64,000 bases of DNA, from the NCBI GenBank assembly GCA_963736425.1, contig CAVTOX010000013.1, positions 47,578 through 111,577 on the forward strand, in the 5' to 3' direction. Below the pieces are notes generated by a model that was given only the letters and a program-made list of their open reading frames with translations, searched no databases and had not been told where the DNA came from. Made by a program: the position numbers and the translations under genes. Positions 25,238-35,888 of this stretch are shown piece after piece. Positions within the stretch are counted from its first letter, which is position 1. The number at the start of each line of letters is the position of its first letter. This DNA is from Prado023 sp963736425. Its GTDB lineage: Bacteria; Actinomycetota; Actinomycetes; S36-B12; CAIYMF01.

Positions 25238-25600
25238 TCAGTGCACGCACACGCAGAACACGTTGCCCTCCGGGTCGCGCATGACCTGCCACGACTCGTC
25301 GCCGAGCTCATGCCACCCGGCATCCGCACGCCCCGCGCCCAACGCGATCAGCCGCTCGATCTCCGGTTCGAGGTCCCCACGCGCGGCGACGTAGAGGTCG
25401 AGGTGCAGCCGGTTCTTGCCCGGAGTCGGGTCCGCGACCCGCTGGAGCACCACCTTCGGGCCGATGCCATCCGGGTCGCGCAGCGCGCGGAAGGGCCCGA
25501 GCTCGCCGCTGACCTCGTAGCCCAGTGCGGCGGACCAGAATCGCGTCATCTCGTCGATGTCCACGCAGTCCATGTTCACGTTGAGGGTGAATGCAGCCAT
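25238..25600 (-). CDS. VOC family (glyoxalase-like) protein
   Basis: A 120-residue protein with two beta-alpha-beta-beta-beta repeats of the vicinal oxygen chelate fold: VNMDCVDIDEMTRFW...LGYEV, then RLHLDLYVAARGDLEPEIERLI and VMRDPEGNVFCVC. These proteins bind small molecules or metals; the substrate is unknown. A perfect AAGGAGG lies four bases before the ATG. It sits between the HAD hydrolase and folD on the same strand, likely part of the purine/folate transcript without an obvious link in function. Confidence 0.87.
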   Translation of the reverse strand: MAAFTLNVNMDCVDIDEMTRFWSAALGYEVSGELGPFRALRDPDGIGPKVVLQRVADPTPGKNRLHLDLYVAARGDLEPEIERLIALGAGRADAGWHELGDESWQVMRDPEGNVFCVCVH

Positions 25601-25616
25601 CGGACCTCCTTGATCG

Positions 25617-26468
25617 TCACCTCAGCCGGGGCACCACGTACGTCGCGGTGACACCGGCGCCATCGAGCGTCGCCTGCGCTCGGGGGATGTTGACCTCGTC
25701 GCCGTCCAGCAGGGAGTCCCCGTGGATCCCGCTGGCAATGAACAGGCTGTCGAGCCGCTGCCGGTTCGCGCCCAGCAGGTCGGTGGTCGGCCCGTCGCCG
25801 ATGGCAAGGATCCGTTCGCGAGGGATCACCCGTGCGGCCACAGCGGCGAGGACCTCGAATGCGCGGTCGTAGATCGCCGCGTGCGGCTTGCCCGCCTGGA
25901 CGACCCTCCCACCCTGGGCGGAGTAGGAGTCAGCCACCGCGCCGGCGCACCAGCGCAGCGCTCCTCCGGACATGATCTGCACATCGGGGTTGGCGCAGAG
26001 CAGCTCCAGGTCCCGCTCCCGGGCCGCGCACAGGATGGTGGCGTAGTCGGCCGGGACCTCCTGCGTGGTCCGCAGCCCGGCGATCGCGGCGAAGCGTGCG
26101 CGGTCGGGGTCTGCGACGAACTGCAGCCCCAGCCCGTCCCACAGTCCGCGATCCGTGTCGCGCCCCAGGCGCAGCACCGGCCCCGGAGCCCTCCGGGCGA
26201 GCTCTTCGCGGATCGCGTCCCCGCTGGTCACGATCGCATCCCAGGCGTCATCCGGGAACCCGAGCCGAGCCAGCGCCGCGGGCACCGTGCTGCTGGGGCG
26301 CGGCATGTTGGTCAGCAGGACCACCACGACGCCCGCCGCACGAAGCTCGATCAGGGCGTCGCCCGCCCCCGGGAACACCGACCGGCCGTCGTGCAGCACG
26401 CCCCACACGTCGCAGAGCACGGCGTCGTACTGCCCGGCCAGGTCCCGGACTGCTCCGATGCTCAGCAC
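25617..26468 (-). CDS. HAD-superfamily class IIA hydrolase (TIGR01459 type)
   Basis: A 283-residue phosphatase-like protein. Motif I reads DAVLCDVWGVLHDG, the exact signature of the TIGR01459 subfamily, with VVLLTNMPRP as motif II, the cap Lys region AGKPHAAIYDRAF and motif IV LAIGDGPTTDLLGA. The class IIA cap lies between motifs II and III. The substrate is unknown. GTG start; 17 bp after the purH stop, same strand, hence probably in the purH transcript. Confidence 0.85.
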   Translation of the reverse strand: MLSIGAVRDLAGQYDAVLCDVWGVLHDGRSVFPGAGDALIELRAAGVVVVLLTNMPRPSSTVPAALARLGFPDDAWDAIVTSGDAIREELARRAPGPVLRLGRDTDRGLWDGLGLQFVADPDRARFAAIAGLRTTQEVPADYATILCAARERDLELLCANPDVQIMSGGALRWCAGAVADSYSAQGGRVVQAGKPHAAIYDRAFEVLAAVAARVIPRERILAIGDGPTTDLLGANRQRLDSLFIASGIHGDSLLDGDEVNIPRAQATLDGAGVTATYVVPRLR

Positions 26469-26485
26469 CCCCGCTCCCCGACTCC

Positions 26486-28061
26486 TCAGTGGAAGAAGTG
26501 CCGGGTGCCTGTGAGGTACATCGTGACGCCGGCGGCCTCGGCGGCGGCGATCACCTCGGCGTCGCGCACCGACCCGCCGGGCTGCACCACCGCGCGCACC
26601 CCACCCTCGAGAAGCACCTCGAGTCCGTCGGGGAAGGGGAAGAACGCGTCGGAGGCGGCGACAGCCCCCCGGGCGCGATCCTCGCCCGCCCGCGCCACCG
26701 CGAGTCGCGCGGAGTCGACTCGGTTGACCTGGCCCATGCCGATGCCGACAGCCGCACCGTCACTGGCCAGCAGGATCGCGTTGGACTTCGCCGACCGGCA
26801 GGCCCGCCAGGCGAACTCGAGGTCGGCCAGGGTCGCGGCGTCAGCGGGCTCGCCACACGCCAGCGTCCACGTGGTGGGGTCGTCGCCGGGGGCGTCGATG
26901 CGGTCACGGGTCTGCATGAGCAGTCCGCCGCTGATCGGGCGGATCTCCGCACCGGCACCGGCCGGGACCGGGGGCGCCACGAGGATCCGCAGGTTCTTCT
27001 TCGCCGTGAGCAACTCGAGGGCGTCGGCGTCGTAGCCGGGGGCAACGATGACCTCGGTGAACACCTCGGCCACCTGCGCGGCCATCGCTGCCGTCACCGG
27101 CCGGTTGGCGGCGATGACCCCGCCGAACGCCGACACCGGGTCGGTCTCGTGCGCCCGGGCATGCGCCTGCGCGATGTCGTCGCCGATGGCGATGCCGCAC
27201 GGGTTGGCGTGCTTGATGATCGCGACGGCCGGCTCGGCGAAGTCGTAGGCAGCGCGGTAGGCGGCATCGGCGTCGACGTAGTTGTTGTAGGACATCTCCT
27301 TGCCGTGCAGCTGCTCGGCCGAGGCGAGCCCGCCGGGGAAGTGCGCCGACGTGTAGAGCGCCGCCCCCTGGTGCGGGTTCTCGCCGTAGCGCAGAACGGC
27401 AGCCCGCTCCCACGCCGCGCCGACCCACGCCGGGAACCCGGAGCCCTCATCGGTGGGTGCCACGACGTTGCCCATCCACGAGGCCACGGCAATGTCGTAC
27501 GTGGCCGTGTGCACGAACGCCTCAGCGGCCAGCCGCGCGCGCTGGGCCAGCGTGAAGCCCTCGCCCTGCACGGCGGCGATGACCTCGCCGTACGACCGCC
27601 GGAGACGTGACGACCGCGACGCTCGCGTGGTTCTTCGCCGCGCCGCGGACCATCGACGGCCCGCCGATGTCGATCTGCTCGATGCACTCGTCGGGGCTGG
27701 CCCCGGAGGCGACCGTCGCGGTGAACGGGTAGAGGTTCACGACCACCAGCCCGAACGGCTCGATGCCCAGGGCCTCGAGCTGGGAGTGGTGATCGTCGAG
27801 GCGCAGGTCCGCGAGGATCCCGGCGTGCACCTTCGGGTGCAGCGTCTTGACCCGACCGTCGAGGCACTCCGGGAAGCCGGTCAGCTCGGAGACCTCGACC
27901 ACCGGGACGCCGGCGGCAGCGATCCGCGCTGCGGTCGATCCCGTCGAGACGATCTGCACCCCGGCGGCGTGCAGCGCGGCGGCAAGCTCGTCGAGCCCGG
28001 TCTTGTCGTACACGCTGACCAGCGCGCGGCGGATCCGCACGGTTCCGTCGGGGTTGCTCAT
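26486..28061 (-). CDS. purH: bifunctional AICAR transformylase / IMP cyclohydrolase (one apparent frameshift)
   Basis: Catalyses the last two steps of IMP synthesis, using 10-formyl-THF. The N-terminal IMP cyclohydrolase part has ALVSVYDKTGL, IVSTGSTA, GFPECLDGRVKTLHPK and DIGGPSMVRGAAKNHASV. The C-terminal transformylase part has LRYGENPHQGAALY, KEMSYNNYVDADAA, KHANPCGIA and TGTRHFFH. The frame changes between about 27585 and 27600; removing one base joins VAVVTSP to YGEVIAAVQGEGFT, as in normal PurH. The restored length is about 525 residues, as expected. The ATG overlaps the purN stop (ATGA). Confidence 0.93.
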
Positions 28062-28675
28062 GTCAGGGTCACCTTCCTGCCGGAGATGTGCACGTTGTGG
28101 GTGGCCAGCCGGCGAACGACGTCGACGAGCAGCTCACGCTCCGCGACCTTGATCCGCTCGTGCAGCGATGCTTCGTCATCGTCGGCCTCGACCGGCACGG
28201 CTCGCTGGTCGATGATCGGGCCGGTGTCCACGCCCTCGTCGACGAGGTGGATCGTCGAACCGGTCACGCGTACGCCGTGGGCCAGGGCGTCGCGAACGGC
28301 GTGGGCCCCGGGGAAGCTGGGCAGCAGCGCGGGGTGGGTGTTCACCACCCGCATCGGGAACGCCGAGAGGACGTCGGGTCCGAGGATCCGCATGAACCCG
28401 GCCGAGACGACCCAGTCGGGCTCGAAGGACTCCAGGGTGTCGCGCAGGGCATCGTCCCAGGCTGCCCGGTCCGGGTAGCCGGCCAGCGCCACGGGGATCG
28501 CGGGGATGCCGGCGTCCCGGGCACGCACCAGGCCAGCGGCATCTGCCGAGTCCGCCAGGACGCCGACAACCTCGGCCGGGTAGTGCGGGTCGGCGCTGGC
28601 GTCGAGCAGGGCCTGCAGGAGCGTCCCCGAACCGGAGATCAGGACGACGAGGCGGGTGCGCGACACGGCGATCAT
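28058..28675 (-). CDS. purN: phosphoribosylglycinamide formyltransferase
   Basis: Transfers formyl from 10-formyl-THF to GAR in purine synthesis. Seen: LVVLISGSGTLLQALL, PAEVVGVLADSADAAGL, AGFMRILGP, NTHPALLPSFPG with the catalytic His-Pro, and VTGSTIHLVDEGVDTGPII with the second catalytic Asp. About 205 residues from the ATG chosen (MIAVSRTRL); a GTG three codons on is possible and an earlier in-frame ATG lacks support. Coupled to purH by a 4-base overlap. Confidence 0.94.
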   Translation of the reverse strand: MIAVSRTRLVVLISGSGTLLQALLDASADPHYPAEVVGVLADSADAAGLVRARDAGIPAIPVALAGYPDRAAWDDALRDTLESFEPDWVVSAGFMRILGPDVLSAFPMRVVNTHPALLPSFPGAHAVRDALAHGVRVTGSTIHLVDEGVDTGPIIDQRAVPVEADDDEASLHERIKVAERELLVDVVRRLATHNVHISGRKVTLT

Positions 28676-28736
28676 CCTAATGGGGCACGGGTCGGTCCGC
28701 CGGGCCGCGACGACCCGCACCCGCCGCGGCCGCCGC

Positions 28737-30541
28737 TCAGAACGACCACACCACCGGTACCCACAGCACCGCGACCAGCCCGAACAGCAGCGCCAGCGGC
28801 AGGCCCAGCTTCCAGTAGTCGCCGAACCGGTAGCCCGCGGGGCGCATGATCATCATGTTCACCGGCGTGGCCACCGGCGTCAGGAACGCCACGGCCGCAC
28901 CCACGCACAGGCTCATCAGGACCGGCCGCGCGGAGATGTCGAGCTGGTCAGCGGCGGCGACCGCGATCGGGATCATCACCAGCGCCGTCGCGGTGTTGCT
29001 GATCAGCTGCCCGAAGATGACCGTGATCACGAACAGCCCGGCCAGCAGGGCCGTGGGTCCGTACGAGCCGACGGTGTCGACCATCGCGGTGGCGATCAGG
29101 TCACCGGCCCCGGAGTTGGTGATCGCCGTGGACATCGGGATCATCCCGGCCACGAGCAGCAGGGTCGTCCAGGAGATGCCGCGGTAGGCCTTCTGCATGG
29201 TCAGCACGCGCAGCAGGATCATCGCGCCGGCCGCGAGCAGGGCGGTCACGACCGCCGGGATCACGCCCGGACATCAGCAGCAGCGACCATCACACCCAGG
29301 ATCCCAGCGCCGTGGCGCTGCGCGGGCCCAGCGGGACGGCCTGCCGGCGGACGAGCTCCGGGGAGTCGACGACCAGGACGTCGTTGTAGTCCTCGACCTC
29401 GTCGAGCAGGCTCCAGGGCCCCTCGACCAGGACGGTGTCGCCGACCTCGAGCTCGGCGGGCTCGGGGCCCAAGGGCACGGTCGTTGCGGCTGACGGCAAT
29501 GACGACCAGCCCGCCGTTGACCACCTGGCCGGGCTGGACCGCGCGCCCGACCAGCCCGGACCGCGGCGGGATGATCACCTCGGCCGCGCCGCCGTCGGGC
29601 GAGAGCAGCCCCTCGGTCACGGTCCTCTGCGAGCGCACGTCCTCGACGTCCAGCCCGTGGTCGACGGCGAACTGGAGGGCGACGTCCACGTCGCCGAGGA
29701 TGGTGATCCGGTCGCCGGCCTCGAGGTCACCCGCGGAGGTGGGCCGGCCGGAGTCGTCGGCGACGGTGATCATCGAGACGCCCGGGTAGCCCGACAGGTC
29801 GACGCCGATGCGGGGCTGGCCGATCAGGTCGGAGTCGTCGGCGACCCGCTCGTGCACCACGTTCTCGATCGAGTAGTGCTCCACCAGGGTGCGGGCGTGC
29901 TCGCTGAGGTCCGGGGGCAGGACGTCGCTGGTGCGCTGCGGGACGAGCCGATCGCCGAACAGCAGGACGATCGCGAGGGTCCCGATCACCACCGGGACGC
30001 CGGCGATCGCGAACTCCGCGAACCCGAACGCCCCGACGCCGGCGGTCTGCGCGGCGTCGGAGATCACCACGTTCACAGGACTGCCGGTGAGCAGCAGCAA
30101 GCCACCGGCACTGCCCGCGAACGCCAGCGGCATCAGCAGCCGCGAGGGCTGCAGGGAGCGGCGCATGGCCATCACGATCGTCATCGGCAGCAGCGCCGCC
30201 ACCGCGCCGTTGAGCCCGATCAGCGCGGTGAGCCCGGCCGAGAGCAGCATCGTGTAGAGCAGGAGCTTGCGCACACCGGTCCCCGCACGGCTGACCACGG
30301 CCTGCCCCACCCACGTGGTCACGCCGGTGGAGTCCAGCCCCTCGCTGACCACGAACAGCGCCCCGATCAGCAGCACCGCGGGGTCGGCGAACCCGGCCAG
30401 GGCCTCGGTCAGGGAGATGATCCCCAACCCGTAGAGCACCAGGGCGGAGCCGACGGCGACGATCTCCACCGGGACACGGTTGGAGACGAACAGCACGACC
30501 ACGCCCGCCAGGGTCAGCAGGGTCAGCGCGGCCTCATTCAC
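28737..30541 (-). CDS. SLC13/DASS-family permease with two RCK_C domains (several apparent indels)
   Basis: Divalent-anion:Na+ symporter-type membrane protein of about 600 residues. The N-terminal half has VPVEIVAVGSALVLYG, GFADPAVLLIGALFVVSEGL and the SPVNVVIS re-entrant motif; the middle carries two TrkA-C-like domains (SGYPGVSMITV...GDRITILGDVD; GLVGRAVQPGQ...EVGDTVLVEG); the C-terminal half has GISWTTLLLVAGMIPM, SNTATALVMIP and TPVATPVNMMIM. Restoring the frame needs one base removed near 29474, one added near 29302 and one removed near 29284 and 29266, giving a helix ILGVMV-LLLMSG-VIPAVV. The GTG start has GAGG nine bases upstream. The substrate is unknown (citrate, sulfate or similar). 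Confidence 0.8.
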
Positions 30542-30667
30542 GCGGCACATCCTCGCGCGGTTGTCCGACGGGCGCTCGGTGCCGGCGGCCGCAGGCTCGG
30601 GCGGTCGCGGGAGTCGGGCGGTCGCGGGTCGGGCGGACTCCAGGGTCGGAGCCGACGGGGTCGGGCC

Positions 30668-31454
30668 TCACTGGGTGTTCGCGACGATCGCCTCACGCAG
30701 CGCCGCCCTCGCGGCCTGGTCACCGGTCGCGCTGATCCCCGCGCCGTCCGCGCGACCCCACAACCAGAGCAGCAGGTCAGCCGGGCGCGCCCTCGAGGAC
30801 CGCATCCGCCGGGCCGCCGGGCCCGCTCATCGGCTGGTAGTCGGGCTCGTCGTGGCCCTGACCGGACGGGTCGACCCCGCGGAAGCGCCCAAGGCGGACG
30901 TGCCAGGCACGACCCGTCGGCGCACTGCGGACCTCGACGAGCAGCCCTGAGGGGTCGAACGCGCCCCACGCGGGCGGCTCCGAGCCGAACTGGGTCAGCA
31001 GCTCGTCGACGCCGTCCTCGGCGAGCTCCGGGTCGATCTCGCTGGGCAGCCCGGCCGTCAGCTCGGCATCCACGCGATGCATCAGCGCCTCCTGCGCCTG
31101 CCGGCGACGGACCCACCCGACGGTGTGGTTCGGCGTCCAGGTCCAGGCCGGGACGTCGTCACCGGTGACGTCGAGCTTCATGGCCAGATGGAACGAGACC
31201 TTCTCGAAGAGCGCGATCGCCGCGTCGCGGTCGACCGGGCGCCCGGGAGCAGTGACGGCCCCGACCTCCTCGTCGGTCTGCAGGCCCTGATCGACGATCG
31301 TGAGCCAGAAGCTCTGCACCTCCGTCAGGTGCCAGAGCAGGTCGTCGGCGGCCCAGTCAGGGCACGAGGGAACCCGGGTTGCCGCAGGGACGCCGGCCAG
31401 GACCTCGCGGAACCGGTTGCTGTTCGCGGCCAGGACCTCATTGAAGTCGATCAT
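30668..31454 (-). CDS. maleylpyruvate isomerase family mycothiol-dependent enzyme (one apparent frameshift)
   Basis: DinB-like four-helix protein of the actinobacterial TIGR03083 group. Metal-site and family motifs seen: SCPDWAADDLLWHLTEVQSFW and EALMHRVDAELTAG (H-x3-D). The forward frame stops early after AVLEGAPG, but removing one base near 30782 gives the normal C-terminal domain ending: ADLLLWLWGRADGAG followed by AIVANTQ and a TGA, which is why I extend the gene to 30668. Restored length about 262 residues. Members use mycothiol as cofactor or detoxify electrophiles; the precise reaction is unknown. Confidence 0.83.
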
Positions 31455-31663
31455 GGTCGCCCACCCTACGGACTTCGCTGCCCTGGCGTCGGCCAGCGCG
31501 AGGCCCTCGTGCCGCCCGCTGGCACATTCGCACGCGGAACGCCTGGATGCGCGGCTCAGGGGACGCTTCGCTCGTCGCGACGGCGGATTCCCACGACCCG
31601 ATCCGACGATGCCGCCCCGGACCCGGGCGATCGCCCATGGGGTGGGCGGTCCACACTGGGACC

Positions 31664-33733
31664 GTGACGACCCCGGATGCCACCACGGCCTACCCGCACC
31701 TGCTCGCCCCGCTCGACCTGGGGTTCACGACCCTGCGCAACCGGGTGCTCATGGGCTCGATGCACACCGGGCTCGAGGACGACTCCAAGCGGTTCGCGGA
31801 CCTCACGGACTACTTCGCCGAGCGCGCCCGCGGAGGGGTCGGCCTGATCGTGACCGGCGGCTTCGCGCCGAACATCGAGGGCTGGACCAAGCCCCGCGCC
31901 GGCACGCTGTCCACGAGCGGCGCGGCCCGCAAGCACGTGCCCGATCACCGAGGCGGTGCACGCCGAGGGCGGGCACATCGCGCTGCAGATCCTGCACACC
32001 GGCCGCTACGGGTACCACCCGCTGATCGTGGCCCCGTCGCGGATCAAGAGCCCGATCACGCCGTTCCCCCCACGCGCCCTGAGCGAGCGCGGCATCGAGC
32101 GCCAGATCAAGGCCTTCGTGAACTGCGCGGCGCTGGCGCGCGAGGCCGGCTACGACGGCGTCGAGATCATGGGCTCCGAGGGCTACTTCATCAACCAGTT
32201 CCTGGTCACCCACACCAACAGGCGCACCGACGGCTGGGGCGGCTCGTACGCCAACCGGATGCGCCTGCCGGTCGAGATCGTGCGCCGCACGCGCGAGGCG
32301 GTCGGCCCGGACTTCATCATCATCTACCGCCTGTCGATGCTCGACCTGATCCCGGACGGGAGCACCTGGGAGGAGGCCGTCACCCTCGCCAAGGCGATCG
32401 CCGCGGCCGGCGCGACGATCATCAACACCGGGATCGGCTGGCACGAGGCGCGCGTGCCCACGATCGCCACGAGCGTGCCGCGGGCGGCGTTCACCTGGGT
32501 GACCCAGAAGATGCGCGCCGAGCTGCGCGCCGACGGGATCGACATCCCGCTGGTCACGACCAACCGGATCAACACGCCGGAGGTGGCCGAGCGGGTCCTG
32601 GCCGAGGAGTCGGCGGACATGGTCAGCATGGCCCGACCGCTGCTGGCCGATGCGTTCTTCGTGACGCAAGGCCGAGGCCGGCCAGTCCGATCGGATCAAC
32701 ACCTGCATCGCGTGCAACCAGGCGTGCCTGGACCACGCGTTCAAGAACAAGACGGTCTCGTGCCTGGTCAATCCCCGCGCCGGCCACGAGCGCGACCTCG
32801 TGATCGCCCCGACCACGGCGCGCAAGCGGATCGCGGTCGTGGGCGCCGGGCCGGCCGGCCTGGCGGCCGCGACCACGCTGGCCGAGCGCGGCCACGAGGT
32901 GGACCTGTTCGACGCCGCTGACGAGATCGGCGGGCAGTTCAACCTCGCGAAGCGGATCCCCGGCAAGGAGGAGTTCCACGAGACGCTGCGCTACTTCGGC
33001 AACCGGATCGAGGACACCGGCGTCCGGCTGCACCTGTCGACCCGGGTCTCGGCCGACGACCTGACGGCCCTCGGCGTGGACGAGGTGGTGCTGGCCACCG
33101 GCGTGACCCCGCGCGACCCGCACATCCCCGGCCAGGACGGCCCCAACGTGGTCAGCTACATCGACGTGCTGGCCGGCGGGGTCCCTGTGGGCCAGCGAGT
33201 CGCGATCGTCGGGGCCGGTGGGATCGGCTTCGACGTCGCGGAGTTCCTCGTGGTGGCGCCCGGCGAGTCGCCCACGCTTGGACCTCGCGGAGTGGCGCCG
33301 GGAGTGGGGGGTCGGCGACCCGGCCGAGGACCGCGGCGGGCTGGTCAAGGCCCAGCCCGTGCCCGCCACCCGCAAGGTCACGCTGCTGCAGCGCAAGCGC
33401 GGCAAGCTCGGCGCCGGGCTGGGCAAGACCACCGGCTGGATCCACCGCTCGTCGCTGGTCGCCAAGGGCGTGACGATGCTGCCCGGGGTCAACTACGAGC
33501 GGATCACCCCGGAGGGACTGGTCGTGTCGTTCGGGGAGAAGCACGAGCGCGAGCACCTCGTCGAGGCCGACACGATCGTGCTGTGCGCCGGGCAGGAGCC
33601 GTTGCGCGAGCTCGAGCCGGCGCTGGTCGCGGCCGGGATCCCCGTGCACGTGATCGGCGGGGCCGACGAGGCCGCCGAACTCGACGCGAAGCGCGCCATC
33701 GACCAGGGCACGAGGGTCGCCGCCGCGATGTGA
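31664..33733 (+). CDS. fadH: NADH:flavin oxidoreductase, 2,4-dienoyl-CoA reductase type (three apparent frameshifts)
   Basis: FadH-like FMN/[4Fe-4S]/FAD protein of about 689 residues. The N-terminal old-yellow-enzyme barrel has LGFTTLRNRVLMGSMHTGLED, ILHTGRYGYH, YDGVEIMGSEGYFINQFL and HTNRRTDGWGGS; the Fe-S motif reads INTCIACNQACLDHAF; the FAD/NAD half has RIAVVGAGPAGLAAA and VAIVGAGGIGFDVAEFL. Three single extra bases near 31941, 32667 and 33278 break the frame; removing them gives KHVPITEAVHAEGG, VTKAEAGQSDRINTC and SPTLDLAEWRREWG. The GTG start (VTTPDATTAYPHLL) is chosen because it sits at the family N-terminus. Its likely role is beta-oxidation of unsaturated acyl-CoAs. Confidence 0.9.
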
Positions 33734-33930
33734 GCCGCGCGTTCTGGCGATCCGTCCGCGGTTGGCTGCGGTCGCCAGGCGACAGCACCTGCCCATGACA
33801 GCCGAGCGGATGAATCCGATGCCGCGGAGGTCGGTGCCTCGGGAACTGGGCGACCGCCGGCCGCGGCGGGAGTGGGCCAGTGGCGAGCCGGCGTCGGCGA
33901 CCCGTACGCGGTGGGCGGTGGCGGGACCCG

Positions 33931-34834
33931 TCACACCTCGATCGTGCCCTCGGTGACCAGCACCGAGCTGCCGCCGATCCACACGCCGGCCACCTCGCCG
34001 TCGACCCGCTGGACCCGCGCCTCGAGGACGCTCGGGCGGCCCATCTCCACGCCCTGGGCGATCCGCCACGACCGCTCGCCGTCGCGTGTCGTCGAGGCTG
34101 GCGAGCAGTCCGACCAGGGCGCAGTTGGCGCTGCCGGTGGCGGGGTCCTCAGCCACGCCGTCGAACGGGGCGAACATGCGCGCCCGCAGGTCGAAGCCGT
34201 CGCGTCCCGTCGGCCACGTACAGGTGGATGTCCGGGGTGGACGCGCCGAGAGCGACCAGTCGCTGGAGAGCGGCCTCGTCGGGGCGCGCCCGCTCGAGCG
34301 CCGAGCGGTCCGCGAGCTCAGCGACGATGAACTCCAGTCCGACCGAGGCCACGCGTGGCCCGTGCCGGTCCGACGACGATGTCCTGCGGGGTCAGTCCGA
34401 CCGACTCGGCGACCGCCGCGACCGGCAGCTCCGGACCCAGGGACAGGGCCTCCGGGGCCTCCAGCTCGCACCAGATCCGACCGCCGTCGAGTCGCTGCAC
34501 CGACACGGGCACCAGCCCGGCGACCTCCTCGAACGTCACCACGAGCGGATCATCGAGGGGGCCGAACTCGCCCGATGAGGCCAGGACGAAGGCCGTGCCC
34601 ACATTCGGATGACCCGCGAACGGGACCTCCCTGCTCGGGGTGAAGATCCGCACCCGTCGGTCATGGCCGTGCTCGGCGGGCAGCACGAAGGTCGTCTCGG
34701 AGTAGTTGAACTCGCGCGCGACCTGCTGCATCTGGGCGTCGCTCGAGCCCCTCAGCATCCAGCACCACGGCCAGGGGGTTGCCGCCGAACCGGGTGTCGG
34801 TGAACACATCACAGGTGACGAATCGACGGCGCAC
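33931..34834 (-). CDS. PhzF family isomerase/epimerase-like protein (four apparent frameshifts)
   Basis: PhzF-fold protein of about 300 residues. Pieces in order: FVTCDVFTDTRFGGNPLAVV; NYSETTFVLPAEHG with the catalytic-type Glu; VPFAGHPNVGTAFVL; VASVGLEFIVAEL; FAPFDGVAEDPATGSANCAL; then VWIGGSSVLVTEGTIEV and stop. One extra base at about 34745, 34352, 34205 and 34085 accounts for all breaks; for example ADGRDGFDLRARMF and DDTDGERSWRIAQGVEMG are restored. GTG start, with GGAAGG upstream. Substrates vary widely in this family and none is suggested here. The roughly 200 bp beyond its stop show nothing recognisable. Confidence 0.85.
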
Positions 34835-35145
34835 GGGGGCCTGCCTTCCGGGTCGGATGCCCATCCTGCCGGTCCGGAGGCCGAGCCCGCCGGGCGGCCA
34901 CGCCTGCGGGGAGACATGGCCTCCCCGTGCCTGCCCTCCGGCGCGCGCCTGCGCGGACCGGAGCATGATCCATTCGGAGGTTGGTGCCGCAAGAGACGTC
35001 AACAACCTGAATGGATCATGTGGGGACCTGGATCACGGGCGCGGGACCTCCTTCCCTTGCGGGGGCGCCACCGCGGTGGAACCGTGAGGCTCGGGGAGGG
35101 CGACCCGCGCGCACGCGGACCGGCTCCTCGAAGGGGGTGTGCGAC
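34835..35145. other. 311-bp divergent intergenic region
   Basis: Lies between the PhzF-family gene (minus) and a lipoprotein gene (plus). Apart from the dyad element at 34964-35020 and the ribosome site AAGGGGG before the lipoprotein, I see no gene or convincing promoter. Confidence 0.5.
34964..35020. repeat. intergenic dyad element, copy B
   Basis: Left arm CATGATCCATTC-GG-AGGTTG; right arm in reverse complement CATGATCCATTCAGGTTGTTG minus the two-base insert; loop about 16 bp. The core TGATCCATTCAGGTTG is identical to that in copy A at 22709-22762. It is in a divergent promoter region, unlike copy A, so a pure terminator role does not explain both. Confidence 0.65.
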
Positions 35146-35875
35146 ATGCGTGGTGCACGACTGGCGTGGCTGATGGCAGCGATCATGGCTGCTCACAGGG
35201 TGCGCGTCAGGGGGGTCGGATCCCGGCGCCTCACCTGCGCCGACATCGACACAGACGGCGGTCGAGCGGGCCCAGGCCGCACTCGTTCCCGCCGAGGAGA
35301 TCGCGCCAGTCGCGCCCGGGACTGTGGGCGATGCCACATCGGGCGCCTACACGGCCGAGGGCGACCAGGTCAGCGCACCGTGGGCCGCAGTTCATGATCT
35401 GCTCGACTGTCGGGAAGGCCGACGAGGGGCCGCCGAGCGTGGTCGAGGCCGGGGCAGCGGCGGGCGCGTGGGCCTTCGGCACGGCAGGCGCTGCTGCAGG
35501 TGGACCAGTACGCCATCGTGTACGCCGACGAGGCCGGCGGCCACGGATGCCGTGACGCGGGCGCGCACCCAGGCGCAGTCCTGTGATGAGGCGTTCACGA
35601 CCAACCCGGATTTCTCCGGCGAACCCCCGAGCGTCACGATCGGCGAGGTCCCCGACACGGTGGACGGATTCCGGGTGACGGCCGTGTTCCGGCCCTCGGA
35701 CGACGAGGTCAGCACGGTCATGCGATCGGGTGACACCGTCCACTACATGCGCTTCCGCGAGTTGTACGCCGTGGAGTCCGAGCCCGGGGAGTCCGAGAAG
35801 AACCCCGACACCGCGCTCGACCCGGCCTGGACCGACGCCCTGATCGACCAGGCGGCGGCGAACCTCGTCGGGTAG
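35146..35875 (+). CDS. lipoprotein, PknH-sensor-like (four apparent frameshifts)
   Basis: Removing one base near 35190 gives a lipoprotein signal ending LTGC (MRGARLAWLMAAIMA then LTGCASGGSDPG), followed by a Ser/Pro linker and a domain of about 180 residues. Further single extra bases near 35383, 35484 and 35537 link TAEGDQVSAPW to PQFMICSTVGKADEGPP, then QALLQVDQYAIVYADEA, then AATDAVTRARTQAQSCDEAF. The paired Cys and the QYA-x-VY...A pattern resemble the PknH-like extracellular sensor domain of mycobacterial lipoproteins; this is a tentative fold call. ATG start eight bases after AAGGGGG. Convergent with the GT39-like gene (13-bp gap). Confidence 0.6.
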
Positions 35876-35888
35876 CCGATCGCCGCCC

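Noticed and set aside
30551..30667. Direct repeats GTCGCGGG..GTCGGGCG between the SLC13 and mycothiol-enzyme genes
   Set aside because: Short, low-complexity GC repeats in a small gap; no dyad or promoter pattern to support a role.
34085..35875. Cluster of pseudogenes (PhzF-like and lipoprotein genes in many frames)
   Set aside because: Each break is repaired by removing one base and gives full-length conserved proteins, which fits sequencing error better than decay.
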